Source of the DNA: Paralithodes platypus
Lineage: Eukaryota > Arthropoda > Malacostraca > Decapoda > Lithodidae
Direction: 5' to 3'
NCBI GenBank assembly: GCA_032716605.1
Contig: CM064539.1
Location: 1,156,590 to 1,220,589, forward strand
DNA length: 64,000 bases
Position 1 is the first letter of the stretch, and the number at the start of each line of letters is the position of its first letter. Both the position numbers and the translations under genes were made by a program. The notes under the pieces are model-generated. The model did no database searches and was not told the origin of the DNA. It saw only the letters and a program-made list of their open reading frames with translations. Below, piece after piece: positions 1 through 10,166 of the stretch.

Positions 1-1892
1 CCTACACGTTGGAGAAGGTCTTTGCCAAGCTCAAAACCAAGTACCTGGAGGCCGACCTTTCCTCGGACGAAGAAATGTACATCGACATGAGCTACCAGCA
101 GACGGCCAAGCGGAAGAACAAGCGCAGGAGCAACAGCGACGAGAAGGAGAACACTCGGATAGACGGACCGGGCAAGGGAACGGCCAAGAAGCGGGGCAGG
201 AAGAAGAAGAAGGTCGGGAGGAAGCCCAAGGAGAAACACAACAACAGCAACGTATCCTCCGTAGAAGTGTCCCCCATTAAGAGCCGAGAGTGGAAGAGAA
301 CCAAGCTCATCAAAGACAAGGATAAGGAGAATGCTAAGAAGAAGGACAGGCCAAAGATCGACGAGTACGAGTTCCGAGATGACGATGATGAAGATGATGA
401 TGATGATGATGACTTTGACGAGCCACCCCTGCTGGTACGAGAGGACCCCTACCCCGAGGAGGAGGAGGAGGAGGAGGACATGGAGGGTGTGGAGGAGGAG
501 GTGCCGGAGAAGGAGGAAGAGGAGGAGGAGCCGTTTGTCAATAACTTCCATAAAGAAGAAGAAGAAGCGCCACCAGTCATAGTCGCACCGGTGACGAAGA
601 ATCGGGTTGGGCGACCCAGGAAGGAGGAGTCAATTAAAAAGGCCATTGAGCAACTTGACGATGACGATGATGATGATGATGATATGGAACCCGACGTCTG
701 CCTCTACTATAATAATATTGATGATGCTCGGAGCGAAGAGGAAGAAAATGAGGAGAAGAGCAATGCCGACTACTTGAGCGAGAGGCACAGTGAACTCTTC
801 GGGGAGATTGACGACATAGAAGACGACGACGAACCCAGAGAAGATGACGATGAGGAAACTGAAGTCAGCAAGTCCAGCTCAACCAAGCGAGGGGACAAGA
901 GCAAACACAATCACGCGGGGAAGTCGGGAAAGAAGAAAGGCGGGGGCGGAGGGGGCCCCGGGAAGGACAAACGCAAACACAAGCACGGGGAGAAGCACCA
1001 CCACCATCACCACCACCACCACCATCACCACCACAAGAGCAAGAGCAAGGACGGCAAACACCACCACAAGAGGAAGAACAAACACGCCTCCGAGAAAGAC
1101 ACCAAGAAGATCCTCAAGGTGGAAGACGTCTACGATTACTCCGAAGACGAGGAGCAGCAACCGCAGGAGGAAGAAGCCCTCGAACAACAACAGGAGGAGC
1201 AGGAGGAGGAACCCCCCAAGCCAACGCCACAGAAGAAGGGCGCAGCTGCCTTACCCGACGAAGAACCGGAAGAGTTACTGGAAGAGGAAGAGGAGATGGT
1301 GGTGGAAGAAGAAGAAGAAGGAGTCATGGAAGAAGAAATAGCAGAGGTGGAGGCGGAGGAGGAGGAGGAGGAGGAGGAGGAGGAGGAGGAGGAGGAGGAG
1401 GAGGAGGAGGGTGGCGAACAGAAGAAGAAGAAAGAGAAGACAGAAGCGACGCCCACCAAAGCCGCGACCAAAAAGGACGAGACCGGCAAGAAAAAGAAGA
1501 AGATCAAACACCGGGGCAAGCGCGGGAAACACCACGACAAACAGGACAAACACAAGGAGGGCAAGATCAAGGAGGGAAAAATCAAAGCCGGAAAAGTCAA
1601 GGAAGGGAAAGTTAAGGAAGGGAAGGTGAAAACGGGAAAACTCAAAGAGGGTAAAATCAAAGAGGGGAAAGTTAAAGAAGGAAAGGTGAAAATTAAAGAA
1701 GGAAAAGTTAAAGATGGTAAAATTAAAGAAGGTAAAATTAAAGTAGGTAAAATTAAAGTGAAGGAAGGGAAAATAAAAGGAGGGAAGGTGAAGAAGGAAG
1801 GGAAGAAGAAGAACTCCAAGAAGAAGAAGATCCCGGCTAAGAACATGGCGGCCATCGATGCTCTGGACGCAGCTACTGAACAGACACTCAGG
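1..1892 (+). CDS. Host gene, internal coding exon (5' end off window): charged disordered nuclear protein
   Basis: The reading frame is open from the first complete codon at 3 to the end of the exon, giving 630 residues with no credible start, so the exon enters from outside the window. It ends at 1892 before a good donor (AGG|GTAAGG) in phase 0. Visible in order: basic AT-hook-like motifs (about residues 55-76, and VGRPRKEE near 202-209), several Asp/Glu tracts (residues 125-172, 219-230, 250-290), a 13-His run at 996-1034, an 18-Glu run at 1356-1409, and about 17 copies of a (I/V)KxGK repeat at 1554-1803. Such composition is typical of disordered chromatin-associated proteins. A nuclear, DNA- or nucleosome-binding role is inferred and no folded domain is seen. 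Family unknown. The frame simply runs four codons past the donor to a stop, supporting splicing. Confidence 0.86.
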
Positions 1893-1944
1893 GTAAGGCT
1901 AATATAGGTCACATTAAGTGCTTTCAATTATATTCTATCTGAAG

Positions 1945-2676
1945 GTAAATGTGGGGAAGAGCAAGGTTATGGTCTTTGAAAGGGGTGAAGCCACAGAGTG
2001 TGAGGTAAGGTTGAACGGTCAGGCTATGGAGATTGTCAGCTAATTTAAGTATCTGAGCAGTGTGTTGAGTAAAGATGGGACTATGGATGAAGAAGTGCAG
2101 GAGAGGGTGCAACAGGGGAAGAGGGTTGTAGGAACGCTGAAAGCAGTAACAAGAAATAGGGTGGTCAGCATGGAAGTAAAGAAGTCATTACATGACAGTG
2201 TGGTAATCCCGACACTGACGTACGGGAGCGAAGCATGAACGTTGGTGGAGAGACTCAGACCAAGAGTGAGAGGGGTGGAAATGAGTTACTTGAGAAGTGC
2301 GTGCGGAGTTACATGGAGGATGGAGGGATAGACAGACGAATGAGGAAGTAAGAAGGAGGTGTGGTGTGGAGGTAGATGTGCTGGAAAGTGTGAAAAGGAA
2401 CACCTTGAGAAGGTTCGGCCATATGGAACGTTTGGGAAGCGAGAGAATGACTACGAAGGTGTACGAGAGTGGGGTGGAAGGACAGAGAGGGAGCGGTAAA
2501 CTGAAAGAGAGATGGAAGGATGGAGTTAAGAAGTATATGAGTGAAGGCAGTGCTGGTTGGGAGGAGGGGCGTCGACTGACTGGGGACAGAGGTTCATGGG
2601 GGTGGTTCGTTCGTGGCCACCCCTTCGGGGATCACGGCGTCTGCAGGCAATAGATAGATAGATAGAATTGTATCCT
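1945..2676 (+). mobile_element. 5'-truncated RTE-like non-LTR retrotransposon fragment
   Basis: Translation of the plus strand gives the C-terminal part of a reverse-transcriptase ORF: KVMVFERG, then FKYLSSVLSKDGTMDEEV (interrupted by a TAA), LTYGSEA, RRFGHMERLGSERM and KERWKDGVKKYM, ending GHPFGDHGVCRQ-stop at 2653. The order F-KYLGS-LS-DG, TYGSE-W, R-GH--R and RW-D is characteristic of RTE/BovB-like elements. In-frame stops (for example TAA after VS, and TGA in place of the Trp of SEAW) and at least one frameshift make it a dead copy. The 3' end runs into (GATA)n, usual for RTE-type tails. Confidence 0.8.
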
Positions 2677-2679
2677 ATT

Positions 2680-2960
2680 AAAATGTAAAACTTGCAAACT
2701 AAACAAACCAAAATTGGGACAAGGACAATATAAAGTCAAATTAAATTATCAAAATCGCTATGTGGAAACAACGCTTACTAAAATGAAAATTATTAAATAA
2801 AAGAACACAATCCACCACATAGGGTGTACATCACTACATGAGCAAGTTAATCTGTTTCCCAAGCAAACCAATCGCACATATAACAACGCACTATCGTCAC
2901 GTTAAAGGAAGTAGTCAAGTTTGGGAAGTCCGGGTCGTTCTGGAAAATTTTACTAAACTC
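2680..2960 (+). repeat. Interspersed repeat A (AAAACTTGCAAACTAAACAA-start)
   Basis: About 280 bp beginning with TAAAACTTGC and ending near TCCGGGTCGTTCTGG. Related copies lie at 11118-11385 (decayed), 15481-15770, 16643-16905, 17836-17920 (5' part), 19395-19480 (5' part) and, inverted, 23772-23878. No coding capacity or obvious terminal inverted repeat is seen, so its class is undetermined. Confidence 0.75.
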
Positions 2961-3104
2961 TGCATGAATAAAGAAACTACATGTTAAATGTCAAAATATT
3001 ATTTAAAATCAAATTTGCAACATGACAAGACATTAACAATAGTAAAAAATACAAATATTGATAAGATATCTATACTATTACAAAATAATATATAAAATAC
3101 AGTA

Positions 3105-3425
3105 CAGCACTCACTAACGATAGTGCTATCGGGTAGGTACCTGTAAGCATAGCATGCCTCAAGTGACCCCTATCAATAACTACCCTACAAATAACCTACA
3201 TTTATAGCACAAATAAACTAAGGAAATCGCAAAAGTAAGCAATTGATACTATCGACAATGAATACAGCACTCACTAAAGATAGTGCTATCGGGTAGGTAC
3301 CTGTAAGCATAGCATGCCTCAAGTGACCCCTATCAATAACTACCCTTCAAATAACCTACATTTATAGCACAAATAAACTAAGGAAATCGCAAAAGTAAGC
3401 AATTGATACTATCGACAATGAATAC
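3105..3425 (+). repeat. Direct tandem duplication, 160-bp unit x2
   Basis: A unit starting CAGCACTCACTAA is repeated with an offset of 160 bp (3105 and 3265) with only a few differences. Each unit carries the short palindrome-like GATAGTGCTATC. No coding potential. The high identity suggests a recent local duplication inside intron 1. Confidence 0.85.
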
Positions 3426-4290
3426 ATATAATATAAAGAGAAATAATTGCAAAATATGAAGTAACAACAGATTTAAACAAAGAGTACTCTTTTAACAAAG
3501 AGTACTCTTTTAACAAGAACAATAAATTTAAAAAATATACTCTGTTCCAAATTAGTAGTCCAGAAATCGTTAACCCTAACCTCTGTAACTCAAAAAAGGC
3601 TAGAGCAAATGGGCTGTTAATTTCTACACCTATTCCCTGGCTGACCCATCCCACATTGTATAAATATTAGGTGGATTACTCCAGTTGTTTGTGAGTTATA
3701 GAGGTTAATGTAAGTACAAGAGATTTGGACTACAGTACTTACTTGGAACAGGGTACCGGTAACATGACGTAACTTCGGACACTCTAGAAAAACTATACAA
3801 TGAACCGCAGTTATGGGATAAATACATGATGTTATGGAAAAACAAGTGTGTCTGCGGTGTTCTTCCATAATGCAGTAATTTTTCCATAACTGTAGCTTAC
3901 ATACTTTTATCCAGAAATGTCCGAAGTATAGCCCCCGTCCGAAGCTAGGGCATTTCACGGTATGGTTTCTATTATCTTGCTTTTATGAGGTAGAGTCTAA
4001 TGCACAAAATGTATTTCCATTTTCAATATAACTTACAATTAATATAAATTCATAGTTCATAGGGGAGCAGTTATTTATTATTATTAGTTTGTTCAAGTGC
4101 ATTGGGGTTTGTAATTGATGATTAATGTTAAGAACGGGGTATTACTTATTTATTATTATGTTCCTTCCAACAACCAACCATACTCCTAAAATCGATTAAT
4201 GAAATTTACAAACGTGAGAGAAACAGCATAATAGAATGGGCCCATCCTCACATGGTGTTTCTCTTACCATTGTGTCATTATCTACTCTAC
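3426..4290. other. Intron 1 sequence with decayed repeat fragments
   Basis: Holds a short tandem duplication at about 3478-3514 whose unit contains palindromic AAAGAGTACTCTTT. A decayed copy of the TA-flanked fold-back family F (CTCTGTAACTCAAAA...) lies at about 3571-3712. A 3' fragment of SINE family 1 lies at about 4088-4155 (GTGCATTGGGGTTTGTAATT). No gene is seen. Confidence 0.6.
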
Positions 4291-4508
4291 TTAAGCCGGT
4301 ATCACACGAGCGCTTTTTCACTCAACATTTATCCTCAACATTGGTCTGGCAGCTTATGAGGTCAACATATAAAATATTTCTGTTGCCTAAGTTCATCTAT
4401 CATCAGTCTAGTTTCCGATACCAGTGCAAAATATTCCATAAATGTTGCCAGGAAAATGTTGATCATTGAATGTTGAGTATAAAAGCTCTTGTGTGATACC
4501 AGCTTTAT
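4291..4508 (-). mobile_element. MITE family C (TTAA target, GCCGGTATCACAC termini)
   Basis: Begins TTAAGCCGGTATCACACGAG and ends with the inverted copy TTGTGTGATACCAGC followed by TTTA. Length about 218 bp, with no ORF. The same family recurs at 56499-56716 and 60711-60931 in the opposite orientation with the same internal words (GGTATCGGAAACTAG, AAGCTGCCAGACCA). TTAA at the edges is consistent with piggyBac-type transposition. The class assignment is an inference. Confidence 0.8.
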
Positions 4509-4526
4509 TTTACTCCAACACTAACT

Positions 4527-4690
4527 ATCTTGATAGCCTAATGCTTAGTGTGCGGAATTTAGGTGTGAGTATCCTAGGTTCGAGTCCTTGGAGTACCACA
4601 TGTATTCATTACTGTATTTTCATTGATTTTATTAGTTAGGTTTATTTGTAAGTTAATTGTTGGATTGGTGAAAACAAATACAAAATTATA
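4527..4690 (+). mobile_element. tRNA-derived SINE, family 2
   Basis: Has a B-box-like GGTTCGAGTCC at about 4578 and an A-box-like region around TAGCCTAATGC upstream, followed by a non-tRNA body ending TTGGTGAAAACAAATAC. Related copies lie at 18325-18470, 21024-21163, 56028-56165 (inverted) and 30722-30780 (inverted 3' fragment). This copy ends about 10-15 bp before the exon 2 acceptor tract. Confidence 0.8.
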
Positions 4691-4704
4691 CTTTTTCTCT
4701 GTAG

Positions 4705-5877
4705 GACATAACAACGATGCTGGACGATCCAACGGTGCCGAGAATCAGCGAGTATTCCTCCGCCAGCAACTCCCCTTCCTCCCACAAGGTGACGGCCGAA
4801 GAGTTCCAGGCGATCACGTTACAGATCGAGGCCGAGTACCGCCGGAAACTCATGATGGACGAACCCAAAGACAAGAAGAAGAAGAAGAAGCGGAAGAACG
4901 GCAGCAATGGAGAAGGGATAGTCGAGGACACACCGGACGAACCCAAGAAGAAGAAGATCAAGAAGGAGAAGGTGAAGACAGAGAATGACAGCAAGGATAA
5001 CATTGACAACACCAAGGAACTGTTTAAGGACATCAAGGACGGGAGGATCAAGCCCGGGGCCATCATCAAGTCCAAGGACATAGCCAAAAAGGAAGGTGTG
5101 GTCAAGAAAGAAACCAAGAGCTCCACAGAAAAAGCTAAGCCCAAAGCCAATCCCTTCGGCAAGATCAACAAGCAGGAGGATTCTAAGTTGACCACCCTCA
5201 TCGCCAAGGCCAAGGAGTCACGGATCGGTCTGGGGTTGAACAGCGAGGTCGGGGACAGTCCCAAGCTGAGCCTCGGGAGCATCATCCTCTCCGGGGACAT
5301 CGGCACCGGGATCAAGTCCACCAGGGAGGCCAATAGCACCGACGACGAGGAGAAGTGGGAACCCAAGGAGAAGTGGGACAGTCCCTGGGAGAACCGCTGG
5401 GAGAAGATGCCGCCGGAGAAGGAAGAGACCCCGGCAGTATCCGTGAGGGAGGAGGAAGAGAAAGAGGAACTGCCCGAGGTGGAGGAGATCAACGAACAAC
5501 CCAGTGAGGAGCAACCCCCCGTTGCTGTCATGCGTGGGCCGGAGATCAAGCAAGAGCGAGCCACCCCTAACCTCAGTGCTTGGTTTAAGGCATTCGGGAC
5601 ACCCAAGTTGTCCTCCGCTGCGCCCAAGAAAATGCCCGAGGATGCTCTCGAAAGCCCGAAGGAGATTGATGATGGCGAGGTGATTAACATGGAAGAAGAT
5701 GTGGATGTTGGAGGATGTGAACCGTGCCCTATAGATGAGCCCCCTCCTTCGCTACTCCCCCCAGGCAGCCCCGAGCCCCCAGTCTCCCCAGAACCCCCAG
5801 AGAAGCCCCCAGAGACACCCTGGTACGACAAGCTGGATGAAAAACTGGAAGACGAACCCATATGGAAGAAAATGAAG
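4705..5877 (+). CDS. Host gene, second coding exon in window
   Basis: 391 codons in phase 0 at both ends (acceptor TCTGTAG|GAC, donor AAG|GTATGT). It joins exon 1 as ...TEQTLR|DITTMLDD and exon 3 as ...IWKKMK|PDEDDD. The start (SEYSSASNSPSSHKV, then EEFQAITLQIEAEYRRKL) looks like a short conserved helix. It is followed by a Lys-rich stretch (4867-4965, nuclear-localisation-like), mixed charged sequence with NPFGKINKQEDSKL and WEPKEKWDSPWENRWEKM, an acidic segment, and a Pro/Glu-rich end. No catalytic or zinc-binding motif is visible. The frame continues 36 codons past the donor before a stop. Function unknown; nuclear localisation is inferred from composition. Confidence 0.86.
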
Positions 5878-5985
5878 GTATGTCTTAGATTTCCACTTAC
5901 TCCCAACTCCACCCCTTCACTTTTTCCCCCAGCCGTACAAGTCGAAGTTGGTATCTTTTCCTATAGACTGGCATTCCTCATTTAA

Positions 5986-6373
5986 ATTCTAATTTTAAGT
6001 TGTTTCGTTGTCATATTGTTGATAAATTAACTTGAAAGTTGTTGTTGTTGTTGTTATTTAGTTACAAATGAGAAGTTTTACATAGTGAAAAAGCACTTTA
6101 AAGTTTATGTAAGCCGCTATTTCATTAAAGGTGGAACGAAACGATAAATTTTAAGTGAGGAATTTCTGTCTTCTCATTCATTCATTTGAGGAAGGTATAT
6201 TTCTGGATAATTTCAACTCCCTCTTTGGACATCTTAACAGCAGTGACTCTCTTCCCCCATCAGCTCTGTTTCTTGTGTTAATGTCATGATCATACTCTGG
6301 ACTTTCTCACACTTTGACACACATATATTTTCTCCAGACTGAGTACTTTAAAATAGATCTTATATTATTTCTC
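5986..6373. other. Unassigned intron 2 sequence
   Basis: AT-rich unique-looking sequence with a short (GTT)n at about 6040-6056. I see no gene, inverted repeat or family resemblance to other parts of the window. Confidence 0.5.
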
Positions 6374-6595
6374 TTAAGGGGGTATCACACTGGGCCAATT
6401 TTCGCCCTTCTACCGCAAAAAACGGAGCTACCGCCCTTCTCCGGCACAAATATCGCCGTTTGACGGAGCTAGGATGCAGTCCGCACTGGGTGGGAAGCAA
6501 CGTCTTTTGACGGAGGTAAATTGTCAGCCTCAACACGGCTCGCATTTATTCTCAATGATATCTCAAGTACAGTATATGAAATCAAAATAACCGTG

Positions 6596-6730
6596 TTGGT
6601 GGTGTAATGGTTAAGGTGTCTAAAAATCTGTGTGTGATAACCCGGGTTCGAATCCTGGTGGATCACATATGCTGTCATTAATTTCATTGGAGGTGTTTGG
6701 TGTTGTGGTGAAATTAATAAAAAATAGATT
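6596..6730 (+). mobile_element. tRNA-derived SINE (family 3) nested in element D
   Basis: A-box-like GGTGGTGTAATGG and a perfect B-box-like GGTTCGAATCC at about 6647, with a non-tRNA body ending in A-rich AATTAATAAAAAAT. Anticodon-arm pairing is not preserved, so it is not a functional tRNA. Confidence 0.75.
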
Positions 6731-7491
6731 GTATATTTTGCTACAAAATTTTGGGTTTTGATTGTGAGAAGGGCTGCGGATAGACATAAACTAGGTGAAT
6801 TAATGCTAAAATAGCTACACCACTTGCAGCTAAATAACCACTGTTAATTCCTACGCCACAGCGATTGGTATTAATCGAAAACATTCTAAAATCTCCGAAA
6901 AGTTCAAAATATTTCCTCATATATGCTCCAAATATAAAAAATAATAACAAACGTGTAGATTGAGTCATATTGCAATATAATTGTCGGAATAAGTCTACAG
7001 TATATTACTGTACTGTACATTATAGGTGAAACAGTACAATATAACGATCGCTAATTTCCGCGGTAACGACAGGGGCGCGTCAGGCTGTATATATTGCAAA
7101 AAACTTCCTCGTAGCTACTTATATAAGCTTCAAACGCAAAACATAGCAACATTAGCATATAGATTGGGTCCTATTACACTAAATTTGTCAATATCAACCC
7201 ATATTCTTCAGTTTAGGTGAAACACCACAATTTAACGATCGCTTAACCGTGGTAAAGTCTATATGTGTGTGTACAAAGGAGTACAAAGGAAATCAAGCAA
7301 CAACAGTCTAGTGACCCTTATAGGCTGCTTGTCCTCCAAAACACTGAGGATCAAGTGTCCAAACAGTGGTTTAGAGTGGGTAAGGGAACATTGGAAAGGG
7401 AACTACTACCCTGGAACTAATGTCCGTGGCAGGAATAGGAAGTTAGTAGGGGACAGATGGGTTAGTAACTGAGGGGGGGATAAAATAAAGT

Positions 7492-7650
7492 TATTCATTT
7501 GCAAACGCAGTCAGTCGCGGGTTTGATGCGAGATATTTGTCTAAGCGAAGTTTAAACGAATCAACGGTGCTGCAGTCTATAACGTCTCGGGGAAGCCCAT
7601 TCCACAAGTTGGTAGGAACTGCCTGCGCTACTGGCTGAAAACGGAGATCG
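7492..7650 (-). pseudogene. Retrotransposon reverse-transcriptase C-terminal remnant
   Basis: The minus strand reads AVPTNLWNGLPRDVIDCSTV, then DSFKLRLDKYLASNPRL and a stop. The pattern LWN-LP--V-D--TVDSFK--LD-YL is the usual C-terminal tail of many non-LTR retrotransposon polymerases. Only this last part is present, so it is a 5'-truncated dead copy. Confidence 0.7.
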
Positions 7651-7697
7651 GAGATATTAGAAGAGCGAAAATGTGGCCCAGTGTGATACTCGCTTTA

Positions 7698-7985
7698 GTA
7701 CGGTATACCCTTAGTGAATATGATTTCCCATTGGCTACAAATCAGTGGAAGACATTTTTTGTTGTTTGATTATATGATTGAGATTATTAGAGACCTTTTC
7801 AAATTTTATCATGTATTTGGAATTTTTCATTATTCGGTGTTTCTTGTTGAAGATATGTTTGACTAATTTTCTTTTGAACGTTGAGAATTTAAACTTCTAA
7901 TTTTCCACGCTAGATGAGAGACGCAGGATACACAATACGGGACTGCAGTATGGTAAGGCACGCACAAAAACCTCTACACCACCAC
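7698..7985. other. Unassigned intron 2 sequence
   Basis: AT-rich sequence without an ORF, inverted repeat or recognised family. Confidence 0.5.
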
Positions 7986-8606
7986 TACAGTCAACTCCCT
8001 TCTATCCAAAATTTGAATATCCAAAAATTTCAGTTAACCCATACAGTACCAGGGACGTCCCTGTTATAATTTTCTGGCAACTACTAGTCGATTGTATTCA
8101 GCGTAGGAAGGACCTCTAACAATAATAAGGCTTCAAGCTATCTCAACCAACCTTTTTAGCTACCACAGATCCTTCCTAAGCTGCATACTATCGTCTATAT
8201 GTAGCTAGAATACAATATAGCACACGTCGCTGGTACTCAAAGGGTTAACCAAAGTTTTTGATATTCGTATTTTTCACTAGTTTTTCCTTTTTTTAAGCCT
8301 CTCTGGGTGCTTAATTCCATCAATTTAACCACTCTTAAGTACACATAGCTTGAATTAGATGATCATTTGAAGTTAGACTGCCTAGAAATGATTTTAAATG
8401 CATTGAAAACAGTATATTTGGCTTCAAGCTGATCATTTGAAGTTGAGACAGCCTAGAAATGATTTTAAATGCATTGAAAACAGTATATTTGGCCATTTGT
8501 ACACATATTTAGCTCTACTGTATATAGAGGGACTCTCGTTATCCGTAAAAATCGCTTATCCAAAATGTCAAGACTCATGATAGAAGATAAAAGGGAGTTT
8601 ACTGTA
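7986..8606 (+). mobile_element. TA-flanked MITE E, interrupted by a piggyBac-like MITE
   Basis: Termini are TACAGTCAACTCCCTTCTAT on the left and the inverted AAAAGGGAGTTTACTGTA on the right. TA target duplication and a CAGT-type end fit the Tc1/mariner/pogo superfamily. It contains an internal tandem duplication at about 8360-8490 (GATCATTTGAAGTT unit). A second copy lies at 17786-18194. The left arm is interrupted by the element at 8034-8248. Confidence 0.75.
8034..8248 (-). mobile_element. piggyBac-like MITE B, nested in MITE E
   Basis: Flanked by TTAA on both sides. The right terminus read inward is TTAACCCTTTGAGTACCAGC and the left is TTAACCCATACAGTACCAGG. CCCTTT...-type termini with TTAA duplication are the hallmark of piggyBac-related elements. 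The interior has two inverted AGGAAGGA(C/T)CT boxes, so the whole 215 bp folds on itself. No ORF. Confidence 0.85.
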
Positions 8607-9004
8607 CTACTGTACCACCAATACCACTTATCTTATTCCACCTCTTCCGTACCGCCTCCACACCACCACCACTCACATACTCACTATTATTACTCCACTC
8701 CTTCCGTACCATCTCCAATACCACTTCTCTCTCTTATTCCACCTCCGCCACTACCACCACCACCACCACTCACACTTACTATTCTTATTACTCCACCACC
8801 ACCTCACCTCCTCCTCCACTACCACCACTCACACACTCACTATTCTTATTACTCCACTCCTTCCGTACCACCTCCACTACCACTTCTCTCTCTTACTCCA
8901 CCTCTTCCGTACCACCTCTCCACATTCATACCACCAGAACCACTCACACACTCACTATTCTTATTACTCCACCTTTTCCACACCACCTCCACCACTACCA
9001 CCAC
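8607..9004 (+). repeat. (ACC)n-rich degenerate minisatellite
   Basis: Repeats of CCACCACCACTCACACACTC and TATTCTTATTACTCCAC blocks with CTTCCGTACC between them. The open frame across it is a by-product of the period. Confidence 0.8.
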
Positions 9005-9216
9005 TATAGTCTATTCGTTGTAAGTAGGCGAAAATCATGACCTCTAACCTCTGTAACTCAAAAACGACTAGAGTAATCGAGCTAATATTTCTACCATTCG
9101 GAAAGAGTCAGTCAAGGAATAGATGTGAAAATTTACAACCAATTTGCTCTAGCCCTTTACGAGTTACAGAGGATAGAGGTCATGATTTCTCGCCTACTTA
9201 CAGCGAATAGACTATA
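9005..9216 (+). mobile_element. TA-flanked fold-back MITE, family F
   Basis: Starts TATAGTCTATTCGTTGTAAG and ends with the inverse CTTACAGCGAATAGACTATA. The inverted arms extend about 75 bp each (GAAATCATGACCTCT..., CTCTGTAACTC...), so nearly the whole 212-bp element is a hairpin. Other copies: 54653-54866, a decayed one at 19366-19690, a fragment at about 3571, and a deletion derivative at 21541-21604. Confidence 0.88.
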
Positions 9217-9225
9217 GCATCATAT

Positions 9226-9642
9226 TTTTAGCGCCAACGAACTTAACAATAATCTTGATCCCTGACCTCTCTGTAAAGGGCCTAGAGCAAACTGGCTGTA
9301 AATATCCACACCTATTTCCTGGTGGACTCTTCCCAAATGATAGAAACATCAGCCCGATTACTTTCATGGATTTTGAGTTATAAGAGGTTAACCCTTTGAG
9401 TACCAGCGACGTGTGCTCTATTTTATTCTAGCTAATTGTAGATGATATTATGCAGCTTAGGAAGGATCTGTGGTACTGAAAAGGGTTTATTGAGATAGTT
9501 TGAAGCCTTATTATCGCTAGAGGTCCTTCCTAAGCTGAATAAAATTGTTTAATAGTTGCCAGAATATGATAAAAAGGACATCCCCGGTACTGTATGGGTT
9601 AAGGGGTCAAGATTATTGTCAAGTTCGTTGGCGCTACCTATA
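9226..9642 (+). mobile_element. Fold-back MITE family G, split by a piggyBac-like MITE
   Basis: Left end TAGCGCCAACGAACTT and right inverted end AAGTTCGTTGGCGCTACCTA. The middle (CTAGAGCAAACTGGCTGTAA, CCTGGTGGACTCTTCCCAAA) matches copies at 18911-19126, 31165-31379 and 52231-52435. Those copies have GGTTAAGG or GTTAAGG where this one carries a 215-bp insertion. Confidence 0.88.
9388..9602 (+). mobile_element. piggyBac-like MITE B nested in G
   Basis: TTAACCCTTTGAGTACCAGC at the left and GGTACTGTATGGGTTAA at the right, with TTAA at both ends. Internal AGGAAGGATCT and AGGTCCTTCC boxes are inverted. The uninterrupted G copies in this window give the exact pre-insertion TTAA. Confidence 0.88.
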
Positions 9643-9834
9643 GTACATTTGAATTATTATTGGGCTAAGTTTTAAGTACTGTACTCGCTCTTTTCTGGAC
9701 CCCCTTCTCCCTCATGTAATCTAGTATAGAAAGGGCTAGGCATTCCGTTTTCTTACCATTGGTTAACATTAATATGAAATTAAACTTACGCTCATTCAGT
9801 ACAAAAAAAAAAAAAAATGGGGATTGGGCCTGAG
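9643..9834. other. Unassigned intron sequence with SINE-M 3' fragment
   Basis: Mostly AT-rich without a gene. At 9803-9834 an A-rich run followed by ATGGGGATTGGGCCTGAG is the end of the GATA-tailed repeat also seen near 34244, 55540 and 57190-57370. Confidence 0.55.
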
Positions 9835-10166
9835 TACAGTAGGGTCTCACATAGAACGAGAAATTGGTCGATAAACGAGGCCGTTCTATGTGATTTCGCT
9901 CTATGTGATCGCGGCATTTTGGTGGCCCAATATGGTCAATGTTCACTGTAAGTGTAAATTTCCGTCAGGAGCGTACGATATTTCGTACGTTTTGTACGAT
10001 ATTTCGGCGCTCTATATGAGAACTCCTCGGATTTGCCCTACTTTGATGGCGAAATCGTTCTATATGATCACATTCGTTCCTAACGAAATTTTGGAACAAT
10101 ATTTTAGGTCGGTCGTTCTATAAGCGATTCGTTCTATGCGAACACGTTCTATGTGAGCCCCTACTG

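Larger units (their letters stand above)
1893..4704 (+). other. Intron 1 (2,812 bp, GT-AG, phase 0)
   Basis: The donor GTAAGG follows exon 1. The acceptor is a short pyrimidine tract ending CTGTAG at 4704. Both flanking codons are complete, so the exons join in frame (TEQTLR|DITTMLDD). The intron contains an RTE-type retrotransposon fragment only about 50 bp inside the donor, a 160-bp tandem duplication, a TTAA-type MITE, and a tRNA-derived SINE that runs almost to the acceptor. Confidence 0.82.
6374..7697. mobile_element. MITE-like element D with nested insertions
   Basis: The left end TTAAGGGGGTATCACACTGG and the inverted right end (GGCCCAGTGTGATAC...TTTAG) share roughly 30 bp of imperfect inverted similarity, including GTATCACACTGGGCCA. 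The interior holds a SINE (6596-6730), a direct repeat (7022-7070 and 7212-7257, around AACGATCGCT) and a retroelement C-terminal remnant. It may be one 1.3-kb element or two solo ends brought together. Confidence 0.55.

Noticed and set aside
1136..1927. 263-codon minus-strand ORF opposite exon 1
   Set aside because: Poly-Ser/Phe/Leu shadow of the Glu/Lys tracts. No domain or start context.
4686..5912. 408-codon minus-strand ORF opposite exon 2
   Set aside because: Antisense shadow of a GC-rich coding exon. The Ser/Leu composition mirrors Glu/Lys codons, and the plus frame has matching splice sites and phases.
6596..6680. tRNA gene
   Set aside because: Good B box, but no cloverleaf, and a SINE body continues.
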